From positions 310,001 to 374,000 of the forward strand of contig NZ_BMKQ01000001.1 in assembly GCF_014644415.1 (NCBI RefSeq): 64,000 bases of DNA, given 5' to 3'. Below the pieces are notes generated by a model, which was not told where the DNA came from, searched no databases, and saw only the letters and a list, made by a program, of their open reading frames with translations. Source of the stretch: Marmoricola endophyticus. GTDB taxonomy: Bacteria; Actinomycetota; Actinomycetes; Propionibacteriales; Nocardioidaceae. The translations under genes and the position numbers were made by a program. Below, one piece after another: positions 1 through 9,499 of this stretch (position 1 is its first letter; the number at the start of each line of letters is the position of its first letter).

Positions 1-136
1 ACTCGTCGGCGCCCGGCAGCGCGGAGCGCACCCCACCGGGGAGCACGCCCGCGAGCGCGACGGCGGCGCCGCCGAGCACGAGCGCGAGGACCAGCAGGCC
101 GGCGACGACGCGCCCGAGCACCGGTTGCCTGTCCAC
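1..136 (-). CDS. N-terminal fragment of a membrane or secreted protein (partial)
   Basis: Only the first 45 codons lie in the window and the gene runs off the left edge, so its function cannot be read. From the GTG at 136 the peptide starts VDRQPVLGR and then enters a Val/Leu/Ala stretch at about residues 9-33, which is a signal peptide or first membrane helix. A second in-frame GTG lies three bases further upstream (139). A GAGACT hexamer six bases before the 136 start fits the leaderless pattern common in this window. The gene is divergent from the glycosylase gene to its right. Confidence 0.5.
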   Translation of the reverse strand, partial: MDRQPVLGRVVAGLLVLALVLGGAAVALAGVLPGGVRSALPGADE

Positions 137-232
137 CACCCCAGTCTCTCGAGGCGCTCCAACCCTCGACTCGTGTGCTGCAGCGGTCGCCAGGGCGACC
201 ACCGGAGCACACGACTCGTCGGTGCCGGCTCC

Positions 233-238
233 TAGGCT
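233..238 (+). promoter_or_regulatory. -10 hexamer, leaderless type
   Basis: TAGGCT ends seven bases before the GTG at 246. The identical hexamer sits 6-7 bases before the starts at 38624 and 49627, and it decides the choice of GTG 246 over ATG 222. Confidence 0.55.
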
Positions 239-245
239 GGCTCAC

Positions 246-1163
246 GTGCAGGAACGGGTCTGGCGGGTGGAGCGGCCGGTGCCGGTCGCGCAGATCCTCG
301 GCATCCTGCGGCGCGGGCGCGGCGACCCGACGTACAAGACCACGCCGGACGGCGCGGTGTGGCGCGGCATCGGCGCCCCGACCGGCCCGGCGACGCTGCG
401 GGTGAGTGCCACACCGGCACACGGAGAGGTCCACGGGCGGGCCTGGGGGCCGGGCGCCGAGTGGGTGCTGGACCGGCTGCCCACCATGCTAGGAGACACC
501 GACGACGTCAGCGGGTTCGAGCCACGGCACGCCGTCCTCGTCGATGCGCACCGCCGGCACCCGCACTGGCGGCTCACCCGCACCGAGCGCGTGATGGAGG
601 CGCTGACCCCGGCGATCATCGAGCAGAAGGTGACCGGCCAGGAGGCGTTCGCAGGGTTCCGCCGGCTGTGCTTCCGGTTCGGGGAGCGCGCACCGGGCGA
701 GGGTGCGGACGTCGGTCTGTGGGTCCAGCCGGGGGCGACCACGATCCGCGGCATCGCGTCGTGGGAGTGGCTGCGCATGCACGTCGACCCGGCACGGTCT
801 CGAGCACTCGTCAACGCCGCGAGGTACGCCGCCAACCTCGAGCGGACCCTCGAGCTCGGTGTCGAGGAGGCCGACCGCCGGCTGCGCGCGCTGCCGGGGA
901 TCGGCGTGTGGACCTCGGCGGAGGTGCGGTTCCGCGCCCACGGGGACGCCGACGCCGTGAGCTTCGGCGACTACCACGTCGGGAAGAACATCATCTGGGC
1001 GCTGACCGGCGAGCACGTCGACGTCGAGGACGGGCTGGCCGAGCTGCTCGAGCCCTGGGCCGGGCACCGTCACCGGGTGCAGCGGCTGGTCGAGTTCGCC
1101 CGCCTGGGCCGACCGCGGCACGGACCGAGGATGGCGCCGCGCACGCACCTGCCGGTGCGCTGA
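246..1163 (+). CDS. AlkA-like DNA-3-methyladenine glycosylase (HhH-GPD family)
   Basis: A 305-aa protein of the HhH-GPD base-excision superfamily, expected to remove alkylated purines from DNA by cutting the N-glycosidic bond. The helix-hairpin-helix is visible as LPGIGVWTS at about residues 216-224. It is followed some 20 residues later by a Gly-Asp-Tyr in SFGDYHV, where Asp about 242 sits at the place of the AlkA catalytic aspartate. The N-terminal half is the usual alpha/beta region of AlkA proteins and no Ada methyl-acceptor domain is fused. An ATG at 222 is possible, but the TAGGCT hexamer placed seven bases before GTG 246 favours a leaderless start there. No neighbour suggests an adaptive-response operon. 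The family call is firm and the exact lesion range is inference. Confidence 0.8.
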   Translation: MQERVWRVERPVPVAQILGILRRGRGDPTYKTTPDGAVWRGIGAPTGPATLRVSATPAHGEVHGRAWGPGAEWVLDRLPTMLGDTDDVSGFEPRHAVLVDAHRRHPHWRLTRTERVMEALTPAIIEQKVTGQEAFAGFRRLCFRFGERAPGEGADVGLWVQPGATTIRGIASWEWLRMHVDPARSRALVNAARYAANLERTLELGVEEADRRLRALPGIGVWTSAEVRFRAHGDADAVSFGDYHVGKNIIWALTGEHVDVEDGLAELLEPWAGHRHRVQRLVEFARLGRPRHGPRMAPRTHLPVR

Positions 1164-1186
1164 GCTGCGGACGGCGGCCGCGCGGA

Positions 1187-2056
1187 TCAGGCGATGGTCG
1201 CGGCCAGCTCGGTCATGATCTGGTCCATCGCGCCGACGCCGACCGAGAGGTGGCCCTCGTCCTGCAGCAGGTGCGGAGTCGCGCCGGCGACGTGGGCGGC
1301 CAGCCACTCACCGTGGGCGAACGGGACCATGAGGTCGGCCGAGCCCTGCCAGACGAAGACGGGCACGCTCATCGCCGCCGGGTCGAAGCCCCAGTCCCGG
1401 GTGAAGGCCAGGTCGTCGTCGAGCCAGCCGTCCACCCCCGGCCGCAGCCCCTCGGCGAACGCCGCGAGCATGTCGACGGCGTACTCGCCGGTGAGGAGGG
1501 CGCGGTCGACGTCGGGGAGCAGCGAGTCCAGCGAGCTGACCAGGTCGTCGGGGTCGACGTCGCTGAGCCCGCTCCGCTGACCTTCCAGCCACGGGCGCAG
1601 CGTCGTCTCGCCGGCGAGCGCCGCACCGAACTCCTCGACGTTGTCCTCGCCCATGCCGGCGAGGAAGTCCAGGTCGTCGGCGGTGTACGCCCCCACGCCG
1701 GCGATCGTCGTCACCCCGGCCACGCGGTCCGGCAGCAGGGCGCCGACGGCGAGGGCGTGCGGTCCGCCGCCGGACCAGCCGGCGACCACGCACCGGTCCA
1801 CGCCGAGGTGGTCGAGCACCGCGGCGGCGTCGTCGGCGACCGAGGCGACGGTGCGTCCGGCCTGCCGCGAGGACGAGCCGTACCCGGGACGCGACCAGCC
1901 CACCGCCCGCAGCCCGTGCCGCGCGGCTCCGCCCGCGATCCTCCCGAGCCCCCGCACCGACCCCGGGGTGCCGTGCTGGAAGAGCAGGACCGGGCCGTCA
2001 CCTCCGCGGTCGTCGATGTCGAGCGCGCGTCCGTCGGGCAGGTCGATGAGGGTCAC
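1187..2056 (-). CDS. alpha/beta hydrolase
   Basis: A 289-aa single-domain alpha/beta hydrolase without signal peptide, so cytoplasmic. HGTPGS near residue 28 forms the oxyanion-hole turn. GWSGGG gives the nucleophile elbow, with Ser about 95 as nucleophile. The acid is probably in GSADLMVP, and the catalytic His is in DEGHLS near the C terminus. A cap region rich in Asp and Leu lies between the elbow and the acid. The open frame extends to an ATG at 2134, but the hydrolase homology begins with the GTG at 2056, which has a CAGACT hexamer seven bases upstream. The gene is divergent from the SCP2 gene. The substrate cannot be told from sequence; esterases, lactonases and haloalkane dehalogenase-like enzymes share this layout. 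Confidence 0.75.
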   Translation of the reverse strand: MTLIDLPDGRALDIDDRGGDGPVLLFQHGTPGSVRGLGRIAGGAARHGLRAVGWSRPGYGSSSRQAGRTVASVADDAAAVLDHLGVDRCVVAGWSGGGPHALAVGALLPDRVAGVTTIAGVGAYTADDLDFLAGMGEDNVEEFGAALAGETTLRPWLEGQRSGLSDVDPDDLVSSLDSLLPDVDRALLTGEYAVDMLAAFAEGLRPGVDGWLDDDLAFTRDWGFDPAAMSVPVFVWQGSADLMVPFAHGEWLAAHVAGATPHLLQDEGHLSVGVGAMDQIMTELAATIA

Positions 2057-2115
2057 GTGCACCAGTCTGTCCCATGCGTCTGGCGGGTCGACTCTCGTCC
2101 TCGGGGAGCAGCGGT

Positions 2116-2121
2116 TACCGT
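2116..2121 (+). promoter_or_regulatory. -10 hexamer, leaderless type
   Basis: TACCGT ends six bases before the GTG at 2128 and supports that start over the in-frame ATG at 2074, which would overlap the divergent gene. Confidence 0.45.
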
Positions 2122-2127
2122 GACGTT

Positions 2128-3087
2128 GTGTCACATGTCACTGACGGCGCCGCGCTGAGCTCCCTGCTCGCCGGGCGGACGGCCGACGAGCTCGACGACT
2201 TCTTCGTGCGTACGACCGCCGTCGAGGTCACCGACCTGATCCGGGCCACGACCGACGCCGAGCTCCGGCCGCTGATGGCCGACGAGCTCGTACGCACGGC
2301 CGCGGTGCACGGCATCCTGAACCGGCTCGAGGAGTTCGCCGACCCGGAGCGGCTCGCTGCGCTGTGCGGCGTCGCCTGCTTCGACCTCGACGTCGACGGA
2401 CGCGCTCGCGAGACGCACGTGCTGCAGTTCTCGCCCACGGGCGTCGCCCCGCTCGATGACGGCGGTCGCTGCCAGGTCACGATCCGCGCCGCCGTCCTCG
2501 ACTTCGTCCGGATGGTCACGGGGCAGACCAACGCGGCGCTGCTCTACCTCTCCGGGCGGCTCCGGGTCGAGGGGGACGAGATGCTGGCCCTGGGCGTGGG
2601 CACGGTCTTCCGGCTGCCGGGCAGCGGTGCGGTCGCCGTCGACCCGACCGCCCTGGACCCCGGCGACGTCGCCACCGCCGTCGCCGCCAGCACCAAGGAC
2701 CACATGCGCGAGGTGATGGCCGGCGGCTTCCGCGAGATCGTGCTCGGGGAGGTGTTCCGCCGGTTCCCCGAGTTCCTGCGGCCCGACAAAGCCGCCCGGA
2801 TCCGTACCTCGGTCGGCTTCAGCATCGGCGGTCGTGCCGACGGGGGCACCGACCGGTTCCTCGTCCGCGTCGACCGCGGTGCGTGCGACGTCGAGCGGGA
2901 CCCCGGCCCCGAGGCGGAGCGCGACGCGACGCTCGTGCTCGACGGGGTGGACTTCCTCCGCCTGATCACCGGCCAGCTCAACCCCGTCACCGGTGTGCTC
3001 AAGGGGACCCTCAAGGTGCGTGGCGACAAGGCCAAGGCGCTGGCCCTCAACGCGGTCATGGAGCGACCGCGTCCGACGCCCGGCTGA
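2128..3087 (+). CDS. tandem SCP2 sterol-transfer-like domain protein
   Basis: A 319-aa soluble protein made of two similar halves. Each half has a helical segment followed by an SCP2-type beta/alpha lipid-binding core. The cores end in near-parallel motifs: [20 protein letters not shown] in the first half and [19 protein letters not shown] in the second. SCP2 folds bind fatty acyl-CoA or sterols in a hydrophobic pocket and often sit beside lipid genes. Here an acyl-CoA synthetase follows 87 bases downstream on the same strand, so a role in handling acyl chains is reasonable inference. The helical segments also look related (both carry Arg-rich RFPEF or RLEEF turns), which suggests internal duplication of one ancestral unit. 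No signal peptide is seen. Confidence 0.7.
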   Translation: MSHVTDGAALSSLLAGRTADELDDFFVRTTAVEVTDLIRATTDAELRPLMADELVRTAAVHGILNRLEEFADPERLAALCGVACFDLDVDGRARETHVLQFSPTGVAPLDDGGRCQVTIRAAVLDFVRMVTGQTNAALLYLSGRLRVEGDEMLALGVGTVFRLPGSGAVAVDPTALDPGDVATAVAASTKDHMREVMAGGFREIVLGEVFRRFPEFLRPDKAARIRTSVGFSIGGRADGGTDRFLVRVDRGACDVERDPGPEAERDATLVLDGVDFLRLITGQLNPVTGVLKGTLKVRGDKAKALALNAVMERPRPTPG

Positions 3088-3174
3088 CCTGCGCGCACCA
3101 GAGCGAACCGGTGGACGCCGCCGTACCCCGTCCGGGAGGATCGTGACGCCCGCCACACGACCAGAGGAGTCCGG

Positions 3175-4821
3175 ATGCGCAGCACCATGCAGGACGAGCA
3201 GCTCACCATCGGCGCCGTGCGCCGCCACGTGGTCGCCGTCCATCCCGACAGCGAGGTCGTCACGGCGACCGCCGACGGCACGCGACGGCGGTCGTACGCC
3301 GAGCTCGGCCGGCGCGTCGGGCAGCTGGCCAACGGGCTGCGCTCCCTCGGCATCACCGGCGACCAGCGTGTCGCGACGTTCCAGTGGAACAACGCCGAGC
3401 ACCTCGAGGCGTACCTCGCCGTGCCGTCCATGGGTGCCGTCCTGCACACGCTGAACATCCGGCTCTTCCCCGAGCAGCTGGTCTACATCGCCAACCACGC
3501 CGAGGACCAGGTGGTCATCGTCGACGACTCGCTGGTCAAGCTGCTCGCCCCGCACCTGGCGCAGATGGAGACCGTGCGGCACGTCCTCGTCGCCGGTCCC
3601 GACGCCGCCGACGTCGACCTGGACTCGCTGCGCGTCGGGTCCGCGGAAGTCGGCCTGTACGACGACCTCCTCGCAGGCCAGCCCGAGGAGTTCGACTGGC
3701 CCGAGCTGGACGAGCGCGACGCCGCGGCCATGTGCTACACGTCCGGCACCACCGGCAACCCCAAGGGCGTGGTCTACAGCCACCGCTCGGCCTGGCTCCA
3801 CTCCCAGGCGGTGAACACCGGCTCGGCGGCCGCGCTGTCCTTCGAGGACCGGGTGCTGCCGATCGTGCCGATGTTCCACGCCAACTCGTGGGGCCTGGCC
3901 TACTCCGCGCTGATGAGCGGCGCCTCGCTGTGCATGCCCGACCGCTGGCTGCAGGCCGAGCCGCTGGTGCGGTTCATCCGCGACTCGCTCCCGACCGTCT
4001 CCGGCGCGGTGCCGACGGTGTGGAACGACGTGCTCGGCTACCTCGACCAGCACGACGACATTAGCCTGGACAGCCTGCGGCTGATCCTGTGCGGCGGCTC
4101 GGCCGTGCCCGTCTCGCTGCAGAGGGCGCTGCAGGAGCGGCACGGGCTGCTGATCCGGCAGGCCTGGGGGATGACCGAGACCTCCCCGGTCGCCTCGACG
4201 GGGATCCCGCCGGTCGGCGTCTCCGAGGAGGAGGTGTGGCACTACCGCGGCACCCAGGGCCGGCTGTTCTGCGGCGTCGAGGGGCGCATCGTCGGTGACG
4301 ACGGGTCGGTCCTGCCCAGCGACGGGGCGTCGGTCGGCGAGCTGGAGGTCCGCGGTCCGTGGGTGACCGGCGGGTACTACCGCTCCGACGACCCGGAGTC
4401 GGCGGAGAAGTTCCACGACGGCTGGCTGCGTACCGGGGACGTCGGCATGATCGACGAGCGCGGCTACATCACCCTCACCGACCGCTCGAAGGACGTCATC
4501 AAGTCCGGTGGGGAGTGGATCTCCTCCGTCGACCTCGAGAACGCGCTCATGGGGCACGAGGCGGTCCTCGAGGCCGCGGTGGTCGGCATCCCCGACGAGA
4601 AGTGGGACGAGCGGCCGCTCGCCTCGGTCGTCGTACGCGACGGGCAGTCGGTGACCGCCGAGGAGCTGCGGGAGTTCCTCGCCAAGGACTTCGCCAAGTG
4701 GCAGCTGCCCGACGCCTGGGCGTTCATCGACGAGGTCCCGCGCACCTCGGTGGGCAAGTTCGACAAGAAGGTCATCCGGCGGTGGTACGCCGACGGGGAG
4801 ATCGACGTCGCCCAGCCCTGA
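3175..4821 (+). CDS. long-chain fatty acyl-CoA synthetase (AMP-forming)
   Basis: A 548-aa ANL-superfamily enzyme that activates a carboxylic acid with ATP to the acyl-AMP and then to the CoA thioester. [12 protein letters not shown] at about residues 185-196 is the AMP-binding P-loop. MFHANSWG and the GMTETSP motif follow, YYRSDD and DGWLRTGD mark the hinge approach, and KSGGEWISS contains the hinge. The C-terminal Lys is in SVGKFDKK. Length and order match FadD-type medium/long-chain ligases, with no carrier-protein domain, so this is not an NRPS fragment. AGAGGAG six bases upstream fixes the ATG at 3175, although an ATG at 3187 is in frame. The neighbouring SCP2 gene fits lipid metabolism. 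Confidence 0.85.
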   Translation: MRSTMQDEQLTIGAVRRHVVAVHPDSEVVTATADGTRRRSYAELGRRVGQLANGLRSLGITGDQRVATFQWNNAEHLEAYLAVPSMGAVLHTLNIRLFPEQLVYIANHAEDQVVIVDDSLVKLLAPHLAQMETVRHVLVAGPDAADVDLDSLRVGSAEVGLYDDLLAGQPEEFDWPELDERDAAAMCYTSGTTGNPKGVVYSHRSAWLHSQAVNTGSAAALSFEDRVLPIVPMFHANSWGLAYSALMSGASLCMPDRWLQAEPLVRFIRDSLPTVSGAVPTVWNDVLGYLDQHDDISLDSLRLILCGGSAVPVSLQRALQERHGLLIRQAWGMTETSPVASTGIPPVGVSEEEVWHYRGTQGRLFCGVEGRIVGDDGSVLPSDGASVGELEVRGPWVTGGYYRSDDPESAEKFHDGWLRTGDVGMIDERGYITLTDRSKDVIKSGGEWISSVDLENALMGHEAVLEAAVVGIPDEKWDERPLASVVVRDGQSVTAEELREFLAKDFAKWQLPDAWAFIDEVPRTSVGKFDKKVIRRWYADGEIDVAQP

Positions 4822-4837
4822 GAGGCGCCTCCGGAGT

Positions 4838-4964
4838 GGTCTCGTCGTCCTCCCCTTCGACAGGCTCAGGACACCGCCTCGCTGGCGCTCGGTCGGGCTC
4901 GACCACCGAGCCGGGCATCGGTGGTCGAGCAGCGACGAGCGCCAGCGAGGAGCGCGTCGAGACC
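4838..4964. repeat. long imperfect palindrome, CTCGCTGGCGCTCG family
   Basis: The segment is bounded by GGTCTCG (4838-4844) and its complement CGAGACC (4958-4964). Inside, arms at 4877-4909 and 4918-4950 are inverted copies of CCTCGCTGGCGCTCG plus CTCGACCACCGA, interrupted by a few mismatches and an 8-base loop. It also carries CCTTCGACAGGCTCAGG (4853-4870), a motif seen in intergenic repeats of many high-GC bacteria. Related copies lie near 25.3 kb and 49.4 kb. Here it fills the gap between a rightward and a leftward gene, where a transcript-end hairpin would be useful. Confidence 0.8.
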
Positions 4965-5000
4965 TGGTGACGCAGGCGCCCGCGGTGAGCGCAGGACCGC

Positions 5001-5945
5001 CTACGGGAAGCGGGCGAACCAGCGCAGGGACAGCCCAGCGGCGACCATGGCCAGCAGCAGCCCCGCGGCGACGAACCACGGCGTGACGTCGCGCTCGGCG
5101 GTGCGGTAGCCGATCGAGTCGCCGATGTCGTCGTAGACCTGGTCCAGCCGCGAGGCGGTGTCGGCGGTGTACGCCGTGCCGTCCGTGGCCTGCGCGAGCT
5201 GGGCCAGCGACGGTGGGTCGACCGGGACCGGGACCTGCTGGCCCTCGACGTCGACGACGCCGTTCTGGGTGCCGTACGCGATGGTCGACACGGGGACGTC
5301 GTCCTCGGCCGCCTGCTGCGCGGCGCCGGCGTTCGCGCGGCCCATGGTGGTGGTGCCGTCGCTGAGCAGCACGATCCGCCCGGGCACCTTGGCCCCCTCA
5401 CGCCGCTGGAGGGCGGTGATCTGGTCCAGCGAGCTGTAGACGCCCTCGCCGATCGCGGTGCCCTCCTGCAGCTGCAGCGCGCCGACGGCGTCCAGGGCGG
5501 CGTCCTTGTCCGGGCGGGGCGGGGCCAGGACGGTCGCCGTGCCGGCGAACTCGACCACGCCCACGTTGAAGGTGTCGGGGAGCTGGTCGATGAACCGCTT
5601 GGCGGCGTCGCGTGCGGCGCTCAGGCGGCTCGGGGAGACGTCGGTGGCCTTCATCGACAGCGAGACGTCGATGGCGACCATCACCGTGGCGCGCTCCCGC
5701 GGCACGCGTACGTCGGCCTGCGGTCGCGCGGCCGCCACGGACAGTGCGGCGAAGGCGACCAGCAGCAGCGCGGCCGGGAGGTGGCGTCGCCAGGCGGCGC
5801 GCCTGGGGACGAGCCGCTCCAGCATCGGGAGGGTCGCGAAGCGCACGGCGTACGCGCTGCGTCGCTTCAGTGACAGCAGGTAGAGCGCCGCCAGGACCGC
5901 CACGGGCACCAGCAGCCACAGCCACACGGGGCTGGCCAGGCTCAT
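5001..5945 (-). CDS. VWA-domain membrane protein (BatA-like)
   Basis: A 314-aa protein with two N-terminal membrane helices (about residues 5-25 and 56-73), a von Willebrand A domain (about 85-275) and a last helix near 290-308. The MIDAS metal site begins with DVSLSM (DxSxS) near residue 92, and LSDGTTTMG supplies a later metal ligand. It is the last gene of a moxR-DUF58-vwa operon and overlaps the DUF58 gene by 4 bases (ATGA). In this arrangement the AAA+ ATPase MoxR is thought to act as a chaperone on VWA partners at the membrane. The actual client is unknown. The batB/batD genes found in some lineages are absent here. Confidence 0.85.
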   Translation of the reverse strand: MSLASPVWLWLLVPVAVLAALYLLSLKRRSAYAVRFATLPMLERLVPRRAAWRRHLPAALLLVAFAALSVAAARPQADVRVPRERATVMVAIDVSLSMKATDVSPSRLSAARDAAKRFIDQLPDTFNVGVVEFAGTATVLAPPRPDKDAALDAVGALQLQEGTAIGEGVYSSLDQITALQRREGAKVPGRIVLLSDGTTTMGRANAGAAQQAAEDDVPVSTIAYGTQNGVVDVEGQQVPVPVDPPSLAQLAQATDGTAYTADTASRLDQVYDDIGDSIGYRTAERDVTPWFVAAGLLLAMVAAGLSLRWFARFP

Positions 5946-6925
5946 GCGGTGACCCCCTGCGGTCGTGGCGCACCGTACGACGACGCGTGCCGGTCGGTGC
6001 GCCGTCCGAGCACGTGCCGGGCGAGGTCGCGCACCCAGTCCCGGTCGGTGCGCAGGACGACGTGTCCGGCCCGCGCCCAGCGGACCGCCTCGGCGACGGC
6101 GGCGCGGTGCGCTGCCGCGGTCTCGGCGTACGACGTCCGCAGCCGGTGGTCCGAGGTCGAGACCTCGCGGCGTCGCCCGGTCTCGGGGTCCTCGAAGGTG
6201 ACGACGCCGATGTCGGGCAGCGCGAGCTCACGCGGGTCGACCACCTCGACGACGATGGTCTCGTGGGCGACCGCGAGCCGGCGCAGCGGCCGCTCCCAGG
6301 AGAAGGGCCGCTCGGTCCGGCCGTCGGGCTCCACGGCGTCGGTGACCACGACGCGCAGCCCGGGCCGTCGGTAGCGCGCGCCGAGCGCGGTGAGCGCGCC
6401 GGCGAGGTCGGTCGGTCCGGAGGCGGCTCCGCCGACCGGGCGGTCGCGCAGGGCGCGCTGGGCGGCCGCGCGCGAGGGGAGCGGAGCGGACCAGCGCAGC
6501 CCGTCCCCGGTCAGCGTCCCGACCCCGACCCGGTTGCCGGGCCCCTGGGTGATCAGCCCGACCGCGGCGGCGGCGCCGGCGGCCAGGTCGCGCTTCTCGA
6601 GGTCCACCGTCCCGAACGCCATCGACGCCGAGTCGTCGAGCAGCACCCACGACTCCAGCTCGTGCTCGGCCAGCGGGCGCCAGACGTGGGGTTCGCCGGC
6701 GCGGGCGGTGACGTTCCAGTCGATCCTGCGGACGTCGTCCTCGCCAGGCCGGTAGCGGACGACCTCCTCCGGCTCGGTGCCCGGACCGAGGCGCAGCCCA
6801 CGCCGGTCGCCCTGCAGGCGACCGGGCAGACGTCGTCGTACCGCCAGGTCGAGACCTTCGAACACCTGGTGCGGGGTCGTGCGCCGCGAGGCGGCGTCGA
6901 GCGAGGGGAGCGCGGGACCCGTCAT
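5942..6925 (-). CDS. DUF58 domain protein of the MoxR operon
   Basis: A 327-aa protein with the DUF58 signature YRPGEDDVRRIDWNVTAR near residues 58-75, followed by a VWA-like region that starts with LLDDSASM, which keeps DxSxS. Many DUF58 proteins have N-terminal membrane helices, but this copy shows none and is probably cytoplasmic. It overlaps moxR upstream and the VWA gene downstream by 4 bases each, so the three are translated as one unit. The family has no settled biochemical function. Work on MoxR systems links it to stress resistance and assembly of envelope or metalloenzyme complexes. Confidence 0.85.
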   Translation of the reverse strand: MTGPALPSLDAASRRTTPHQVFEGLDLAVRRRLPGRLQGDRRGLRLGPGTEPEEVVRYRPGEDDVRRIDWNVTARAGEPHVWRPLAEHELESWVLLDDSASMAFGTVDLEKRDLAAGAAAAVGLITQGPGNRVGVGTLTGDGLRWSAPLPSRAAAQRALRDRPVGGAASGPTDLAGALTALGARYRRPGLRVVVTDAVEPDGRTERPFSWERPLRRLAVAHETIVVEVVDPRELALPDIGVVTFEDPETGRRREVSTSDHRLRTSYAETAAAHRAAVAEAVRWARAGHVVLRTDRDWVRDLARHVLGRRTDRHASSYGAPRPQGVTA

Positions 6926-7941
6926 GCCGTACGCGCCGCGTCGGGGTCCTCGCGCGTGGCGACGCTGGGGCGTGGGATCTGCTCGATCACCTGGCGGACG
7001 ACGTCGCGCGGGTCGGTGCCGTCGGCGACCGCGTCGAACGACAGCAGCAGCCGGTGGCTCATCACGTCCGAGGCGACGTCGGCGACGTCCCCGGCCAGCA
7101 CGTACGACCGTCCGCGCAGCAGGGCCAGCGCGCGGGCGGCCGCCAGCATCCCGAGCGAGGCACGGGGGCTCACCCCGAGCTCGACGACGTCGCCGAGGTG
7201 GGAGAGCCCGAAGAAGGACGGGTCGCGGGTCGCGACGGTGAGGCTGACGAGGTAGGACATCACCGAGTGGTGGACGAAGATCCCGTCCGCGACGCGCTGC
7301 AGGCGTACGACGTCGGCCGGCGTCAGGACCTGCTCCGCCCGGGGCGGGTCGACCGACATCCGGTGCAGGATCTCGAACTCCTCCTGGCCGGTCGGGTAGG
7401 GCACGTCGACCTTCATCAGGAAGCGGTCGCGCTGCGCCTCAGGGAGTCGGTAGACGCCCTCGGACTCGACTGGGTTCTGGGTCGCGAGCACGAGGAACGG
7501 CTCGGGCAGCCGGTGGCTGCGGCCCGCGATCGAGACCTGGTGCTCGGCCATCGCCTCCAGGAGCGCGGACTGCACCTTCGCCGGGGCACGGTTGATCTCG
7601 TCGGCCAGGACGAGGTTGGCGAAGACGGGGCCGAGCTCGACGTCGAACGTCTCCTGCGCGGCGCGCCAGACGCGCGTGCCCGTGATGTCGCTGGGCATCA
7701 GGTCGGGGGTGAACTGCAGGCGGGCGAAGCTGCCCCCGGCGACGTCGGCGAGGGTGCGTACGGCCAGCGTCTTGGCCACGCCGGGGACGCCCTCGAGCAG
7801 CAGGTGCCCGCGGGCGAGCAGGCCGAGGAGCATCCGCTCGACGAGCCGGTCCTGGCCGACGACGACCTTCTTGACCTCGATCAGGGCCCGCTCGAGGGTC
7901 GCCGACGCGTCGGCGACCGCTGCTTCGTCCTCGGCGCTCAT
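6922..7941 (-). CDS. MoxR-type AAA+ ATPase
   Basis: A 339-aa AAA+ ATPase. LLLEGVPGVAKT near residue 48 is Walker A, with the MoxR-typical substitution in the P-loop. VLADEINRAPAKVQSALLEA is Walker B with the MoxR pore region. LATQNPVESEGVYRLPEAQ is sensor 1 with the arginine-finger segment, and SPRASLGM is sensor 2. It heads the moxR-DUF58-vwa operon and probably remodels its VWA partners using ATP. The frame opens at 8001, but homology begins with ATG 7941, which has GAGATGGG upstream; an ATG at 7950 is the alternative. Confidence 0.88.
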   Translation of the reverse strand: MSAEDEAAVADASATLERALIEVKKVVVGQDRLVERMLLGLLARGHLLLEGVPGVAKTLAVRTLADVAGGSFARLQFTPDLMPSDITGTRVWRAAQETFDVELGPVFANLVLADEINRAPAKVQSALLEAMAEHQVSIAGRSHRLPEPFLVLATQNPVESEGVYRLPEAQRDRFLMKVDVPYPTGQEEFEILHRMSVDPPRAEQVLTPADVVRLQRVADGIFVHHSVMSYLVSLTVATRDPSFFGLSHLGDVVELGVSPRASLGMLAAARALALLRGRSYVLAGDVADVASDVMSHRLLLSFDAVADGTDPRDVVRQVIEQIPRPSVATREDPDAARTA

Positions 7942-8064
7942 GCTGCCCATCTCACCAGACGCGGGGTAGGGACCCACGCCGGTCGCGCCGCTGCGGCGCA
8001 CTCCTCAGCAAAGAATCAGCGCGCGGGCACGTCGCTCACAGGTTGCCGCGTCGGCCGGCGGCGT

Positions 8065-9393
8065 TCAGAGGAACGGGCGCAGCGGGGTGAGCGCCAGCTC
8101 CGTGGCGCGCGACTGCCACCGCCGTCGCTGCCAGGTCTCCAGGGTCAGCTCCTCCGAGTTGGTCACGTCGGTGCGGAAGATCTCCTCCATCGTGGCGGCC
8201 TGGTCGCGGTCGATGAACTCGAGGTTGATCTCGTAGTTCCCCGTCATCGAGAGGCGGTCGATGTTGGCGGTGCCGACCGTCGCCCAGGCGCCGTCGATGG
8301 TCGCCGTCTTGGCGTGCACCATCGCGCCGGTGAACCGCCAGATCCGCACCCCGGCACCGAGCAGCTGGTTGAAGTAGCCGCGGCCGATCCAGTCGGCGAC
8401 GACGTGGTTGGAGACCTTCGGCAGCAGCACCTGCACGTCGACGCCGCGGTGGGCCGCGGAGACCAGCGCCTCGACGAAGTTCTCGTCGGGGATGAAGTAC
8501 GCGTGGGTCATCCAGACGTTGGTCCGTGCGCGGTCGATGGCGTCGAGGTACATCGACCGGATCGGGAACGTCCACTGCCGGGGCAGGTTCCGCTGCACGC
8601 GGATCCGCGACTCCCAGTCGTCGCTGTCGTGGTCCAGCGGTCGCGGGGTCGTCTCGACGCGGTCGCCGCTGCCTCGGGTCTCCCCGGGGCCGCGGTCGTG
8701 CCAGCGCAGGCGGCCCGAGCGGTGCACGTGACGCTGGGTGTTCCAGAAGTCGGCGAAGGCGCGCTTGAGGTCGCGCACCCCCGGCCCGGTGATGCGTACG
8801 TGGGTGTCGCGCCACTGGGTCGCGTACGCCGAGCCGATGTTGTAGCCGCCGACGAAGCCGGTGTCGTCGTCGACCACCAGGAGCTTGCGGTGGTCGCGCC
8901 CGTAGCGGCGGATGTCGAAGAAGCGCCAGCCGGCGTTGTAGACCGGGTACGCGAGCACGCGCACCGGCAGCGGGAACCGCTGGAAGCGCGGCGAGACGAC
9001 GAGGTTCGCGAACGCGTCCCAGATCGCGTACACCTCGACGCCCCGGTCGGCGGCGCGGACCAGCGCCTCCTTGAACTCCTCGCCGACCTGGTCGCCCTTC
9101 CAGATGTAGGTCTCCAGCAGCACCTGGTGCTGCGCACCGTCGATGGCGGCGAGCATGGCGTCGTACAGGTCGCGGCCGTAGGTGTACGTCGTCACCGTGC
9201 CCTCGCCGATCGTCACCTGCTGGGGCGGGGTGCGGGGGAACGGCTGCGGCTTCTTCCCACGGCGCCGGTAGGAGTCGACGGCGGTGAGGACGAGGGCCAG
9301 GGCCGTCGGCACGCCGAACAGCACGGCCAGCACCCGGCGCACCACGCGGACGACCGGGTGCGCGAGGTTGATCAGGGGAGCCTGTCGAGCCAC
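8065..9393 (-). CDS. cardiolipin synthase-like phospholipase D family protein
   Basis: A 442-aa protein with two HKD phosphodiesterase motifs: HRKLLVVDDD near residue 170 and HAKTATIDGAW near residue 360. One membrane helix near residues 15-37 places it at the membrane. Bacterial cardiolipin synthases of this class join two phosphatidyl groups through a covalent phospho-histidine intermediate. A charged insert rich in His, Asp and Arg lies between the two catalytic halves (about 225-265). The open frame reaches 9777, but that part overlaps uvrB on the other strand. The GTG at 9393, with TTGGAT six bases upstream, fits a leaderless start. Some members are nucleases, so the lipid role is likely rather than proven. 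Confidence 0.8.
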   Translation of the reverse strand: MARQAPLINLAHPVVRVVRRVLAVLFGVPTALALVLTAVDSYRRRGKKPQPFPRTPPQQVTIGEGTVTTYTYGRDLYDAMLAAIDGAQHQVLLETYIWKGDQVGEEFKEALVRAADRGVEVYAIWDAFANLVVSPRFQRFPLPVRVLAYPVYNAGWRFFDIRRYGRDHRKLLVVDDDTGFVGGYNIGSAYATQWRDTHVRITGPGVRDLKRAFADFWNTQRHVHRSGRLRWHDRGPGETRGSGDRVETTPRPLDHDSDDWESRIRVQRNLPRQWTFPIRSMYLDAIDRARTNVWMTHAYFIPDENFVEALVSAAHRGVDVQVLLPKVSNHVVADWIGRGYFNQLLGAGVRIWRFTGAMVHAKTATIDGAWATVGTANIDRLSMTGNYEINLEFIDRDQAATMEEIFRTDVTNSEELTLETWQRRRWQSRATELALTPLRPFL

Positions 9394-9487
9394 GACGCCA
9401 TCCAACCACCGCTGACAGGGCCTTGGTGCGGTGCTGTCGTGCGACGGCGTCGGGCCTCGGGGTGGGGGAGTTGTCGGAGCCGAGCCG

Positions 9488-9493
9488 TAGCCT
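9488..9493 (+). promoter_or_regulatory. -10 hexamer, leaderless type (uvrB)
   Basis: TAGCCT ends six bases before the uvrB ATG and there is no Shine-Dalgarno sequence. I found no GAAC-N4-GTTC SOS box in the upstream gap. Confidence 0.5.
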
Positions 9494-9499
9494 CGTCCC

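Noticed and set aside
3175-4821. Adenylation domain of a nonribosomal peptide synthetase
   Set aside because: The enzyme stands alone without condensation or carrier domains and fits free acyl-CoA synthetases in length and motifs.
2131-5079. Long minus-strand frame across the SCP2 and acyl-CoA synthetase genes
   Set aside because: Antisense shadow; no motif, biased composition.
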